Notes: a model not told the origin generated them from the sequence alone. 56,698 nucleotides of DNA from Streptomyces sp. (GCF_031181705.1 NZ_JAPSKN010000010.1:17214-73911), one strand, 5' to 3'. Counted from the first letter of the stretch, positions 37,528-46,408 are shown. Program-made: numbers and translations.

Positions 37528-37980
37528 ATGACCGCTCGTCTCAACGGGGCGCAGCCATACGCCCTCGCGTTGTTCCGGATCGTCATCGGCCTGCTGTTCG
37601 CCTGCCACGGCGCCGTCGCGCTCTTCGGCGTCCTCGGCGGCGCGGACGGCAAGGGCGGCACGGCCGCGACCGGCGCCTGGCCGAACTGGTACGCCGCCGT
37701 CATCGAACTGGTCGGCGGCACCCTGGTCCTGCTGGGCCTCGGCACGCGGGTCGCGGCTTTCGTCTCCTCCGGCGCGATGGCGTACGCGTACTTCAAGGTC
37801 CACCAGCCGGAGGCGCTGTGGCCGATCCAGAACAACGGCGAAGGCGCGGCCATGTACTGCTGGGCCATGTTCCTGCTGATCTTCACCGGCTCCGGGGCGT
37901 TCGGCCTGGACCGGCTGCTGCGGCGGAGCGCGTCCGAGCAGGGGCCGCGGACGGCGGACCAGGCGCCGGTGGCCGTCTGA
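37528..37980 (+). CDS. DoxX-family membrane protein
   Basis: A 150 aa, four-helix membrane protein. The opening LFRIVIGLLFACHGAVALFG and the later ELVGGTLVLLGLGTRVAAF are characteristic of DoxX. Relatives take part in quinone-linked redox chemistry or thiosulphate oxidation, and a DoxX protein joins superoxide dismutase in mycobacterial membrane redox complexes, but the precise role is open. Ribosome site GAAGGAG precedes ATG. A SodC-like gene lies convergent, across a shared terminator. Confidence 0.88.
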   Translation: MTARLNGAQPYALALFRIVIGLLFACHGAVALFGVLGGADGKGGTAATGAWPNWYAAVIELVGGTLVLLGLGTRVAAFVSSGAMAYAYFKVHQPEALWPIQNNGEGAAMYCWAMFLLIFTGSGAFGLDRLLRRSASEQGPRTADQAPVAV

Positions 37981-38004
37981 TTCCCTCCGCGTCCGGCGGA
38001 CGAC

Positions 38005-38037
38005 AACGGCGCCTTCCCGCATCCGGGAGGCGCCGTT
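38005..38037. terminator. Bidirectional hairpin terminator
   Basis: Arms AACGGCGCC and GGCGCCGTT enclose a second pairing TCCCG / CGGGA, with one bulged T; the plus strand continues TTCC. It separates the convergent DoxX and SodC-like genes. Confidence 0.75.
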
Positions 38038-38081
38038 TCCTTCGGCCGGGTAAGTCCCCGGTGCCCCGCTCGCCCGGCCCG

Positions 38082-38630
38082 CTACCGGCTCCCGGCCGCC
38101 CAGCCGAACGGCACCGTGAAGCAGGCCACCCGCGCTCCCGCGCCGCCCGGCACGTCGTGGATCACCACCGAGGACGCCTCCCCCCGCCGGAAGCCCCACG
38201 GGTGCCGGGCGCTCGCCGCGCCCCTGCCGTGCCGGTCGGCTCGGAAGTCCAGCCAGACCTCGTTGTGCGGAGCGACATGGTGCGGATCGCCCGACGGCCG
38301 GTGCTGGTAGTGCCCGCCGGCGGCCTGCGGGTCGGCGCCGCAGGGTTCGCGGTGCACATGGACGCCGTAGGCGTGCCCGGGCTTCATCCCGGTCACCCGC
38401 AGCCGGACGGTCGTGGCACCGTCCCGTGCCGTGCGCTGGCCGACCTCGATCCACGAGGCCACCGGCACGAGCTCACGGTCGTAGGTGAGCGCCGGTGACC
38501 GCCCGGCGTCGCCCGGCGGGGCGAACCGGGCGTCCGTCCGCATCGCGTAGACCCCGGCGCCGTCCGGACCGCCCGCGAACAGGGCGGCCGCGACTGCGCC
38601 CGCGCATATCCCAGCCAGCATCGTCTCCAC
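38082..38630 (-). CDS. Secreted Cu/Zn superoxide dismutase-like protein
   Basis: A 182 aa exported protein with a signal peptide (about 1-25) and a SodC-like beta-barrel: GVHVHREPCG (copper ligands and disulphide cysteine), GGHYQHRPSG (bridging and zinc histidines), a long NEVWLDFRADRHG loop and VVIHDVPGG...ACF with the last copper histidine and second cysteine. The zinc/electrostatic loops differ from classical SodC (no HxGDLPN), so dismutase activity is plausible but not certain. The GTG at 38630 follows GAGG; ATG 38621 is an alternative. Confidence 0.78.
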   Translation of the reverse strand: METMLAGICAGAVAAALFAGGPDGAGVYAMRTDARFAPPGDAGRSPALTYDRELVPVASWIEVGQRTARDGATTVRLRVTGMKPGHAYGVHVHREPCGADPQAAGGHYQHRPSGDPHHVAPHNEVWLDFRADRHGRGAASARHPWGFRRGEASSVVIHDVPGGAGARVACFTVPFGWAAGSR

Positions 38631-38898
38631 CGTTCCTCACCGGTGCGGGCCTTCGGGGACCGCGCGTCTTCTCCGTTGCTACGGGACGTCCGCCCGCACC
38701 GCCCTCCGGGACGCGGCAGCCGGGTGACAAGGTGACGACCCGGGACGAGGTGAACACTCCGTACCGAACACACGAGCCCCCCGTGAACCGCCCGTCACAC
38801 CCCCGCGTACGCTGTATGGCTGTCATCGGCCACCCCCTGCCGCTCCCCCCGCGTCACCGCGGCACGGTCTGGCCCACGGGGGAACACGGGGAGTCGCG

Positions 38899-39495
38899 GT
38901 GCTGGAGCAGGTGGGGTCGCTGATCGGCAGCCCATGGATCTACGCGGTGGTCACCCTCTCCGTGCTGCTGGACGTGTTCCTGCCGGTGCTGCCCAGCGGC
39001 ATCCTGGTGATCACGGCCGCCACGGCGGCGGCAGCGGGCACGGCGACCGACGTGCCCGACGTCCTCGTCCTGACGCTGTGCGCGGCCACCGCCTCCGTCC
39101 TCGGTGACCTGGTCGCCTACCGGCTCGCCTGGCGGGGCGGTGCCCGGCTGGACCGGGCGATCTCGCGTTCCCGGCGGCTGACCACCGCGCAGGAACGTCT
39201 CGGCGCCGCCCTCGCACGGGGCGGCGGCGCGCTCGTCGTCCTCGCCCGGTTCGCCCCCGCCGGCCGCTCGGTCGTCTCCCTGGGCGCGGGTGCCGCGCAG
39301 CGCCGCGCCCGCGACTTCCTCCCCTGGTCCGCCCTGGCCGGCCTGACCTGGGCCTGCTACAGCGTCTCCCTCGGGTACATCGGCGCCCACTGGCTGGGCG
39401 CGAGCTGGCTGGGGACGGCGGTGTCGGTGGGGGCGCTGTTCGGGGCCGGGGCAGGGGCGGCGTATCTGATGCGGCGCGAGCCGAGGACGACGTAG
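38899..39495 (+). CDS. DedA/VTT-domain membrane protein
   Basis: A 198 aa polytopic protein of the DedA (SNARE-associated/VTT) family. The re-entrant hairpin segment VFLPVLPSGILVITA and the conserved arginine region LVVLARFAPAGRSVVSLGAG are present. DedA proteins are linked to undecaprenyl-phosphate or phospholipid flipping and to membrane homeostasis. The GTG follows GGGGAGTC. A PAP2-type phosphatase gene follows 55 nt later, which would suit a lipid-phosphate recycling role. Confidence 0.82.
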   Translation: MLEQVGSLIGSPWIYAVVTLSVLLDVFLPVLPSGILVITAATAAAAGTATDVPDVLVLTLCAATASVLGDLVAYRLAWRGGARLDRAISRSRRLTTAQERLGAALARGGGALVVLARFAPAGRSVVSLGAGAAQRRARDFLPWSALAGLTWACYSVSLGYIGAHWLGASWLGTAVSVGALFGAGAGAAYLMRREPRTT

Positions 39496-39550
39496 CCCGG
39501 GCTCCGGGCCCTCACCACGATCGAACCGACACCTGGAAGCGGCTGGGACA

Positions 39551-40921
39551 TTGACGACAACGGCGTCGCGGAAGGCCTCGGAGAGCACGCGCGCGGCACG
39601 GGGGGCGCCCGTCGCGCCACAGCGCCGTCGGGCGGTGCTGTGGGCCACGGCGGGCGTGATCACCCTGGGTTTCCTCGTCGCGCTCCAGATCGTCGCGCAC
39701 CACCTCGGGATACCCGGGCCGATCACCCAGCAGGCGCGCGAGGTGATCCACGCCCCCAAGTCCGGATTCCTGCTCTACGCCAGCATGGCGCTGACCATGG
39801 TGGTGCTCACCTGGCGGCAGCGGCTGATCTCCCTCGGGGCGGCGCTCGGCATCGACCTGGTCTTCCTGACGGTGCGGTGGGCGATCGGCGCCGGTCTGCC
39901 GGAGGACGGCCACCCCTTCGGCAACGGCGCGCTGTGGGTCGTCCTGGGCCTCGCCGCCATCGCCCTCACCCGCCGTACCGGACCGGATCGCGTCCTGCTG
40001 CTGAAGGGCGTGGGGCTCGGCCTGCTGCTGGTGACCGGCCGCAAGACCGGCGACACCTGGCTGCTGATCACCTCGCAGACCCTCCCGGTCACGCTCGACC
40101 CGTACATCGCCATGGCCGATCACGCCCTGGGCAACCCGTCGTGGCTGGCGGGCCGGCTGCTGGAGGCCGGCGGCCCGGTCGCGGAGCACACCCTCGACGC
40201 CGTCTACGCCCAGCTCGCGGTCGCGGCGGTCGTCGTCGCGTTGTACCAGCTGCGCGACGTGGCCGCCGAGCGGCGCTTCCCGCGCCACCACCTGGTGCGC
40301 ACCTTCCTGGTGATCGGTCTCGTCGGACCGGCCGTCTACATGGTCTACCCCGTGGTCGGCCCGATGTTCGCCTACGGCCCCGACGGCGGGACCTGGGCGG
40401 CGGCCGACCTGTGGCCGAACACGCTGCCGCCGATCAGCACGCCCTACCACCTGCCCTTCGACGAGATCACTCCGCGCAACTGCATGCCGAGCCTGCACAC
40501 GGCGTGGGCGACCGCGATCTTCCTCCACACCCGCAGGGGGCCACGCGGTCTGCGGGTCGCGGGCACGTTCTGGCTGGTCGCCACCCTCGCGGCGACGCTG
40601 GGGTTCGGCTGGCACTACGGCGTGGACCTCGTCGCCGGCGTGGTGTTCGCGTACACGATCGAGGCCGGGCTGCGCACGTTCGACCGCGGCTGGGACCGGG
40701 CGGGGCTCCTGCTGGTCGGCTACGGCACAACCGTCTTCGTCGCGCTCCTGGCGGCGTACCGCTTCGCTCCGCTGGAGATGGCCCGGTACCCGTGGCTCGC
40801 CGGACCGCTGCTCCTGCTGGTCATGGCCTCGGTGGTCTACGCCTACCAGCGCCTCATCAAGCTGTGGCAGGGCGTCACCGTCCCGGCACCGCGAACGGAG
40901 CCACAGCCGGAGCCGGCGTGA
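39551..40921 (+). CDS. PAP2-superfamily membrane phosphatase (inositol-phosphoryl transferase-like)
   Basis: A 456 aa polytopic protein. The second half has the PAP2 histidine motifs CMPSLHTAWA (about 311-320) and GWHYGVDLVAGV (about 356-367), preceded by YPVVGPMFAYGP, as in the AUR1/inositol-phosphorylceramide-synthase branch. The N-terminal ~200 residues add further helices. It likely removes or transfers phosphate headgroups on the outer membrane face. TTG 39551 is accepted though the ribosome site is weak. Related to the C-terminal half of the GT87/PAP2 fusion at 19.5-21.6 kb. Confidence 0.82.
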   Translation: MTTTASRKASESTRAARGAPVAPQRRRAVLWATAGVITLGFLVALQIVAHHLGIPGPITQQAREVIHAPKSGFLLYASMALTMVVLTWRQRLISLGAALGIDLVFLTVRWAIGAGLPEDGHPFGNGALWVVLGLAAIALTRRTGPDRVLLLKGVGLGLLLVTGRKTGDTWLLITSQTLPVTLDPYIAMADHALGNPSWLAGRLLEAGGPVAEHTLDAVYAQLAVAAVVVALYQLRDVAAERRFPRHHLVRTFLVIGLVGPAVYMVYPVVGPMFAYGPDGGTWAAADLWPNTLPPISTPYHLPFDEITPRNCMPSLHTAWATAIFLHTRRGPRGLRVAGTFWLVATLAATLGFGWHYGVDLVAGVVFAYTIEAGLRTFDRGWDRAGLLLVGYGTTVFVALLAAYRFAPLEMARYPWLAGPLLLLVMASVVYAYQRLIKLWQGVTVPAPRTEPQPEPA

Positions 40922-40946
40922 GGCGTCGCGGCGTCCGGGCCGGGCG

Positions 40947-41180
40947 TCAGCCCGCCCGGCGTCCGGCCCCGGCGCCCCTGACCTCCAGCCCGTCGAGCAG
41001 TTCGGCCGTGGCCTGCGCGACGGCCTCCACGGCGCGGTCGAACACCTCCTGGTTGTGAGCGGCGGGGGCGCGGAAGCCCGAAACCTTCCGCACGTACTGC
41101 AACGCGGCAGCGCGGATGTCCGCCTCCGTGGCCTCTTCGGGCAGCGCGGGCGGACGAAGCGTCTTGATACTCCGGCACAT
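40947..41180 (-). CDS. DUF2277 protein
   Basis: A 77 aa cytoplasmic protein of the DUF2277 family, identified by MCRSIKTLRPP at the N-terminus and ALQYVRKVSGFRAPA in the middle, with the usual length. No function is known. It is a single gene convergent with the PAP2 gene and divergent from PanE. Confidence 0.85.
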   Translation of the reverse strand: MCRSIKTLRPPALPEEATEADIRAAALQYVRKVSGFRAPAAHNQEVFDRAVEAVAQATAELLDGLEVRGAGAGRRAG

Positions 41181-41281
41181 GCCCCCAGTCTCACCCTTTC
41201 GCCACTCCCGCGACAGCGTTTCCTGCCATGATCACGTCCAGGCGGCCACCCTTCCGGGGCCGACCGACGAGAGGAACCTCC

Positions 41282-42196
41282 GTGACGAACCCTGCGAACG
41301 CACTCACCGTGGCCGTCCTGGGCCCCGGCGGCGTGGGCGGCCTGCTCGCCGCCCTGCTCTCCCGCGCGGGCCACCGCGTGATCTGCCTGTCCGGGGAGGA
41401 GACGGCGAAGACCCTGCGCACCGACGGCATCCGGGTCCGCAGCGCCCGCTTCGGCGGCTTCACAGCCCGCGTCGAGGCCGACACCGAGCTGCGCGAACCG
41501 GTCGACGCCTGTCTGGTGACCGTCAAGCACACCGCCCTCGACGCGGCCCTGCGGCGCGTTGCGGCCTCCGCCCCGGGCGACGGCCTCCTCGTGCCGTTCC
41601 TCAACGGCGTCGAACACCCGGCCGCCCTGCGCGCCCGCTACCGCCCCGACCGGGTCGCCCCCGCCGTCATCCGCGTCGAGTCGACCCGGGTCGCCCCGGG
41701 CGTCATCGAACACACCAGCCCCTTCGCGGAGATCGACCTGACCGGTACGGACGTACCTCGCGCCCGCCTCGACGCCCTCGCCGAGGCCCTCGGCGCCGCC
41801 GGTCCCGACACCCGCGTCCAGGACGACGAGACGGCGACCCTGTGGGCGAAGATGTCGTTCCTGGCCCCCTTCGCCCTGCTGACCACCCGCCACGGCCTGC
41901 CCATCGGGGACATCGGCACCCACCACCGCGACGAACTGACGGCCCTGGTCACGGAGACGGCCGCGATCAGCAGCGCGTGCGGCGGGCCGTCGGACCCGGC
42001 CCGGGCCCTCGCCCGCTACGACGCGTTCCCGCCCGCGATGAAGTCGTCGATGCAGCGCGACGCGGAGGCGGGCCGGCCGCTCGAACTGGACGCCATCGGG
42101 GGCGCGTTGCTCCGCGCCGCCGAGCGCCACGGGATCCCGGCACCGGTGACGGAGCGGATCGTCGGCGAGCTCCGGCTGGTACACCCGTTCGCATGA
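41282..42196 (+). CDS. Ketopantoate reductase family protein (2-dehydropantoate 2-reductase)
   Basis: A 304 aa NADPH-dependent reductase: Rossmann motif VLGPGGVGGLLA (about residues 12-23), VTVKHTALDAAL as the catalytic-lysine region, NGVEH after it, and a helical C-terminal dimerisation domain. PanE reduces ketopantoate to pantoate in coenzyme A synthesis; distant family members act on other 2-keto acids, and no pantothenate genes are adjacent, so the exact substrate is inferred. GTG 41282 follows GAGAGGAACC; the longer frame to 41228 lies over the divergent promoter. Confidence 0.83.
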   Translation: MTNPANALTVAVLGPGGVGGLLAALLSRAGHRVICLSGEETAKTLRTDGIRVRSARFGGFTARVEADTELREPVDACLVTVKHTALDAALRRVAASAPGDGLLVPFLNGVEHPAALRARYRPDRVAPAVIRVESTRVAPGVIEHTSPFAEIDLTGTDVPRARLDALAEALGAAGPDTRVQDDETATLWAKMSFLAPFALLTTRHGLPIGDIGTHHRDELTALVTETAAISSACGGPSDPARALARYDAFPPAMKSSMQRDAEAGRPLELDAIGGALLRAAERHGIPAPVTERIVGELRLVHPFA

Positions 42197-42247
42197 ACCA
42201 CAGGAAGGAACTCGCTCCACGAATTCGAACAGGCGTATCATTGGGCC

Positions 42248-42601
42248 GTGGCTACGACCTATGACTTTCCGAGTGACCTCCTCGCCGGTCAGGAGGAACT
42301 CCATCAGGTCCGGGCCGAGCTGTCGGCCCTTCTGAAGCGACTTCCCTGGTCGGTGGAGCCGCTGGACGGCTTCAGCGACGACAACGGCTGGCGCAAGGTG
42401 GAACGCCCCGCCTCCCCGGGCTGGACCGCCGACGAACAGGCCGAGGTGGAGAAACTCCGGCGGCGCGAACACGAGCTCGCGGTGTTCGTCAGCACGCACC
42501 GCTACTGGTCCGAACTGACCGGCCCCGACCGGGTGGCGGCCCGCTCGGAACTGAAACACGCCCACGAGACCCCTCCGGGGGAAGCGGACGGAACGCCGTG
42601 A
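42248..42601 (+). CDS. Small hypothetical protein, helical
   Basis: A 117 aa soluble, charged protein starting at GTG 42248. It contains two predicted helical hairpins: AELSALLKRLPWSVEPLDG and DEQAEVEKLRRREHELAVFV; the middle holds a Trp-rich patch. Similar short Streptomyces proteins are annotated hypothetical. I do not recognise a family. It is followed by a strong hairpin terminator. Confidence 0.7.
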   Translation: MATTYDFPSDLLAGQEELHQVRAELSALLKRLPWSVEPLDGFSDDNGWRKVERPASPGWTADEQAEVEKLRRREHELAVFVSTHRYWSELTGPDRVAARSELKHAHETPPGEADGTP

Positions 42602-42606
42602 CGGAA

Positions 42607-42636
42607 GAGGCCCCCAGGGAACTCCCCGGGGGCCTC
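42607..42636. terminator. Bidirectional hairpin terminator
   Basis: A perfect 9-bp stem GAGGCCCCC / GGGGGCCTC placed just after the stop of the small hypothetical gene and 18 nt beyond the 3' end of the convergent tRNA. It can serve both transcripts. Confidence 0.75.
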
Positions 42637-42653
42637 TGACTGCTCGGTGTCCG

Positions 42654-42725
<72 letters not shown>

Positions 42726-42924
42726 GGCTCCCGGGTCGTGCGCCCAGGACGAGTCGACAGCCTACATGGCCCGGGGCACGGTCCCGCAAACCCGTATCGC
42801 GGGTCCCGCCGGGGGTTATCCCCACCCCGGATCCGGGAGCCGCCCGGATCCCCCGGCGGGCCTGGGATCCATACGGTCGTAGAGCGCCCGAGAGCGCCCG
42901 TCGTCCGTCCAGGGGGAGATCACC

Positions 42925-43818
42925 ATGGCCCGCGCCACACGCGCCACCGGCACCACCACCGGCAGCGCCGGCACCACCACCAGCAGCGCCACTCGCACCA
43001 CCCGCACCGCCCTCGCCCGAACGGCCGCCGCCGGTGCCGTCGTCGTCCTCGTCGCCGGGCTCAGCGCCTGCGGTGCCTCCGCGGGGGACGACAAGGAGCC
43101 CGAGCGCAGGTCCTTCGCGCTCCAGGGCCGCACCCTCACCGTCGACTCCGACGACTCGGCCCTGGAGATCGTCGCCGCGGACGGCAACCCGCGGGGGAAG
43201 ATCCAGGTCACCCGCTGGTTCCAGGGCTCGGTCGTCCTCGGCAAGGATCCCGACGTCACCTGGACCATGAAGGACGACCGGCTGGTCCTGCGGCTGGAGT
43301 GCTCCGGCTTCGTCGCCGACTGCTCCGCCAAGCACCGCATCGAGGTGCCCCGCGGCATCACCGTGAACGTCCGGGACGGCGACGGCAGCGTCCGCGCCCG
43401 CGGCTTCCGCGACCCGCTGGCCATCCGCACGGGCGACGGCTCCGTCCGCGTCAGCGACAGCACCGGTCCCGTGGAGCTGCGCACCGGCGACGGGTCGATC
43501 CGCGTCTCCGGTGCCACCGGCCCGCTGCGGATGCGCACCGGCGACGGTTCCATCCGGGCGGACGTCTCCTCCCGGGACGTGCGCACCCACACCGGCGACG
43601 GCTCCGTCCGCCTCGAACTGGGCGTCGTGCCCGACCGCGTGGACTCCCGCAGCGGAGACGGCTCCGTGACCATCGACCTGCCCCGCGCCACCTACCGCGT
43701 GACCACCGAGACCGGTGACGGCGGCGTCGATGTGTCCGTGCCCCGCGACGAGAGCAGCGCGCATGTGGTGTCCGCCCGCACCGGCGACGGCAAAGTGACG
43801 GTCCGAACGGCGAACTAA
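42925..43818 (+). CDS. DUF4097-family lipoprotein (beta-solenoid repeats)
   Basis: A 297 aa lipoprotein. A Thr-rich leader precedes a hydrophobic stretch and lipobox GLSAC (Cys49). The mature part has a DUF4097/adhesin-like right-handed beta-solenoid built from about 20-residue units with the phrase RTGDGSVR or close variants, at least seven copies. Such proteins coat the envelope; DUF4097 members often sit near anti-sigma or PspC-type stress genes, but no such gene is adjacent here. Clear ribosome site GGGGGAGA before ATG. Confidence 0.85.
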   Translation: MARATRATGTTTGSAGTTTSSATRTTRTALARTAAAGAVVVLVAGLSACGASAGDDKEPERRSFALQGRTLTVDSDDSALEIVAADGNPRGKIQVTRWFQGSVVLGKDPDVTWTMKDDRLVLRLECSGFVADCSAKHRIEVPRGITVNVRDGDGSVRARGFRDPLAIRTGDGSVRVSDSTGPVELRTGDGSIRVSGATGPLRMRTGDGSIRADVSSRDVRTHTGDGSVRLELGVVPDRVDSRSGDGSVTIDLPRATYRVTTETGDGGVDVSVPRDESSAHVVSARTGDGKVTVRTAN

Positions 43819-43892
43819 CCGGCCCGTGTGTTCGTCCTTAACCGGTGGGAGAATGACACCGGGCAGGGTGGACCACAGCACGGGAGAGGGAT

Positions 43893-45296
43893 GTGACGGC
43901 GACACCAGCGCAGCCGTACTCGCCGTCGGTGTCGCGCGCACGCCGTCCGCGCCACCGCCCCACCCGCGGACCCGGACCGCTCGGCGACACGTTCGCCCTG
44001 GTCACCCTGCCGCTGCTGGCGGCGCTGGTCCTGCCCGCCGCCTTCGCGGGCGGCGGCACCCGCCGCTGGTTCGGCGGCCGGGCCGAGAACCAGCGGGCCG
44101 AGGCACAGGCCGCGAAGGACGCCGCCGCCGCCGCCTTCTACGAACTCGACACCGCCCAGCGCGACCTGCGCATCTCCATCGAGACGATCACCGCCGTCGA
44201 CGACTCCCCGGCCGCCCGGCGCGCCGTCGGCGACTTCGACGCCCTCGGCCGGCGCATCGACGAGGCCAGCCACCGCTACATCGAGGCCGTCGACGCCCAT
44301 GACCTCGACCGCGACGACCTGGAGGCGTCGGCCGCCGCCCGCGCTCGTGGCGAGCTGACGGCGGCCAAGGAGGAGCTCGGCCGCGTCAAGCAGGAGCTGG
44401 ACCGGTTCGCCGACGGCCTCGGCCCCCTGCTCGGCAAGGCCGAGACGCAGCTGGCCCGCCTGGCCCCCGCGGTCGAGCGCGCCCGCCAGGCCCTGCTCGC
44501 CGCCGCCACCGCCCTCGACTCGGTGCGCGCCACCGGCCTGAAGGCGGACGACCTCGCCGCCCGTCTCGCCGCGCTCTCCCCCGAGCTCACGAAGCTGAAC
44601 CAGGGCGCCGGGAAACACGGCGTGCCGCAGACCCTGGAGCGGGCCGAGCGGGTCACCCGTGAGGCCGAGGCGGTCCGGGTCGAGGCCGAGCGGCTGCCGG
44701 AGCGCGCCGCCGAGATCGACCACCGGCTCGTCTCCCTGCGCACCCGCGCCCAGGCCCTCACCACCCGCTCCGAGCAGGTCGACCCGATCCTCAGCGAGCT
44801 GCGCCGCCGCTTCACCGCCGCCTGCTGGCAGGACCTGCAGAGCGTCCCCGACACGGCCGCCGAGAACGTCCGCCGGGCCGAGGCGAAACTCGCCGAGGCC
44901 CGCACCGCCCGCGACGAACAGCGCTGGGCCGACGCGACCGCCCTCCTGTCGACCGTACGGGCCCTGCTGAACACCACCGACGAGGCCGTCTCGGCCGCCG
45001 GCGACCGCCTGCACCGGCTGAACGCCGTGCAGAAGGACCCCGAGCAGGAGATCGAGCGCACCCGCTTCGCCATCCGCGACGCCCAGCGCCTCGCGATGGC
45101 CGGCCGCAACACCCCCGACCCGCGCCACGCCCGCCCCCTGGACGACGCGGTGGCCCGCCTGGACCGCGCCGTCGCCACGCTGGAGGGCCGCCACCCCGAC
45201 TACTGGCACTTCCTCACGGAGACGGAGGCGGTACGCCGGGCCGTGGCCCACGTGGTCGCCCTGATCCGCGAGGAACGGGGAGCGGCGGGCCACTGA
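43893..45296 (+). CDS. Single-pass membrane protein with long coiled coil
   Basis: A 467 aa protein. One membrane helix near the N-terminus (about residues 34-52) follows a basic, Pro-rich cytoplasmic start; the remainder is Ala/Glu/Arg-rich with heptad patterns from about 65 to 400, predicting an extended coiled coil. The orientation is not certain. I recognise no enzymatic motif. Streptomyces relatives are annotated as integral membrane proteins. It starts at GTG 43893, 74 nt after the DUF4097 lipoprotein on the same strand, so the two may be co-transcribed. Confidence 0.78.
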   Translation: MTATPAQPYSPSVSRARRPRHRPTRGPGPLGDTFALVTLPLLAALVLPAAFAGGGTRRWFGGRAENQRAEAQAAKDAAAAAFYELDTAQRDLRISIETITAVDDSPAARRAVGDFDALGRRIDEASHRYIEAVDAHDLDRDDLEASAAARARGELTAAKEELGRVKQELDRFADGLGPLLGKAETQLARLAPAVERARQALLAAATALDSVRATGLKADDLAARLAALSPELTKLNQGAGKHGVPQTLERAERVTREAEAVRVEAERLPERAAEIDHRLVSLRTRAQALTTRSEQVDPILSELRRRFTAACWQDLQSVPDTAAENVRRAEAKLAEARTARDEQRWADATALLSTVRALLNTTDEAVSAAGDRLHRLNAVQKDPEQEIERTRFAIRDAQRLAMAGRNTPDPRHARPLDDAVARLDRAVATLEGRHPDYWHFLTETEAVRRAVAHVVALIREERGAAGH

Positions 45297-45318
45297 CCGG
45301 GCCGGTTAACCTGTGCCC

Positions 45319-45537
45319 ATGCCTCGCTACGAGTACCGCTGCCGTACCTGCGGCGACACCTTCGAACTCAGCCGTCCCATGGCGGAGTCCTCCGCCCCCG
45401 CGGCCTGTCCCTCCGGACACGACGACACGGTGAAGCTCCTGTCCACCGTCGCGGTGGGCGGCTCCACCTCCGCCCCGGCCCCGGCCCCCCGCGCGGGCGG
45501 CGGGGGCGGCTGCTGCGGTGGCGGCTGCTGCGGCTGA
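45319..45537 (+). CDS. FmdB-family zinc-ribbon protein
   Basis: A 72 aa protein with the FmdB/CxxC_CxxC_SSSS opening PRYEYRCRTCGDTFEL and a second knuckle CPSGH, which replaces the usual Cys pair by Cys and His. The C-terminus is a Gly/Cys tail (GGGGGCCGGGCCG) that may add metal ligands. Such proteins are regulators or metal carriers of unknown target. ATG 45319 fits the family; a weak ribosome site and TAACCT just upstream suggest a leaderless or short-leader transcript. Confidence 0.85.
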   Translation: MPRYEYRCRTCGDTFELSRPMAESSAPAACPSGHDDTVKLLSTVAVGGSTSAPAPAPRAGGGGGCCGGGCCG

Positions 45538-45552
45538 CGTCCCCCCGGGGCC

Positions 45553-45610
45553 CTTCCTCACGTTCCGTGGGGCCTCTTCCTCACGTTCTCCGGGTCCCTT
45601 CCTCAGGTTC
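45553..45610 (+). repeat. Three direct repeats of CTTCCTCACGTTC, about 22-23 bp apart
   Basis: Copies begin at 45553, 45576 and 45598 (the last with one change), followed by an 11-bp-phased CCTCAGGTTCC / CTTCAGGTCCG pair. They lie 31-88 nt before the DedA start. The helical-turn spacing suggests a response-regulator site. Confidence 0.6.
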
Positions 45611-45640
45611 CCTTCAGGTCCGGTTTCCTAGCGTGGCGGC

Positions 45641-46408
45641 ATGACAGCCATCGCCGCGGAAGCCGGACCGCAGTGGGTCAACGACCTCATGGACGCGCTG
45701 GGCGCGCCGGGTGCCGGTCTCGCCATCGCCCTGGAGAACCTGTTCCCGCCGCTGCCCAGCGAGGTGATCCTGCCCATGGCCGGGTTCGCCGCGAGCAGCG
45801 GGCGGATGAGCCTGCTCGCCGTGCTGCTGTGGACGACGGCCGGCTCGGTGATGGGCGCCCTCGCGCTGTACGGGGTGGGCGCGCTGCTCGGCCGTGACCG
45901 GACGGTGGCGATCGCGGAGCGGCTGCCGCTGGTGAAGGTCTCGGACATCGAGAAGACCGAGGCGTGGTTCCTCAAGCACGGCACCAAGGCCGTGTTCTTC
46001 GGCCGGATGATCCCGATCTTCCGCAGTCTGATCTCCGTGCCGGCGGGTGTGGAGCGCATGCGCCTGCCGGTGTTCCTGGGGCTGACCACCCTGGGCAGCG
46101 CGATCTGGAACACGGTGTTCGTGCTCGCGGGCTACTTCCTCGGCGCGAACTGGCACACGGTGTCCGACATCGTCTCCACCTACTCCAAGGTGGTCCTGGC
46201 CGTGGCGGCGCTGGCAGTGGTGGCGTTCATCGCGGTACGGCTGCGACGGCGCCCCGAAGGGGCGCGGGGAACTGCGCGAACGGCCACGACGGCGCCGCCC
46301 CCGCACGACGACCAGGACACCCGAGTTCTCAGGCGCCCCGCACTGCCCCCAGAAACTCCCGCAGGATCCGCTCCCCGGCGAGCACGCCCCGGTCGGGAAG
46401 CACGCTGA
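45641..46408 (+). CDS. DedA-family membrane protein with repeat-derived C-terminal tail
   Basis: A 255 aa polytopic protein. The DedA signature ENLFPPLPSEVILPMAG (about residues 31-47) and the arginine motif FFGRMIPIFRSLISVPAG are intact, predicting a role in lipid-carrier flipping or membrane homeostasis. The conserved body ends near residue 205 (VRLRRRP). The last ~50 residues come from the dispersed palindromic repeat (46250-46279) and from sequence antisense to the next gene, giving an 80-nt convergent overlap. The tail therefore looks acquired rather than ancestral. Confidence 0.87.
   Translation: MTAIAAEAGPQWVNDLMDALGAPGAGLAIALENLFPPLPSEVILPMAGFAASSGRMSLLAVLLWTTAGSVMGALALYGVGALLGRDRTVAIAERLPLVKVSDIEKTEAWFLKHGTKAVFFGRMIPIFRSLISVPAGVERMRLPVFLGLTTLGSAIWNTVFVLAGYFLGANWHTVSDIVSTYSKVVLAVAALAVVAFIAVRLRRRPEGARGTARTATTAPPPHDDQDTRVLRRPALPPETPAGSAPRRARPGREAR
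46250..46279 (+). repeat. Dispersed palindromic repeat, copy 2 (DedA C-terminus)
   Basis: CGCCCC-gaa-GGGGCG followed by CGGGGAACTGCGCGA, identical over the tail segment to copy 1 and sharing the reading frame of copy 3 (EGARGTAR). It replaces or extends the normal end of the DedA protein. Confidence 0.85.

Noticed and set aside
38740..38800. PHO box pair (GTGAAC repeats) before the DedA gene
   Set aside because: Two GTGAAC-like hexamers occur but not at 11-bp spacing and with a poor flanking match, so evidence for PhoP control is too weak.
43380..43700. CRISPR-like or tandem DNA repeats
   Set aside because: The recurring GGCGACGGCTCCGT-like phrases are codons for the RTGDGSV repeats of the DUF4097 solenoid, with no spacer structure.
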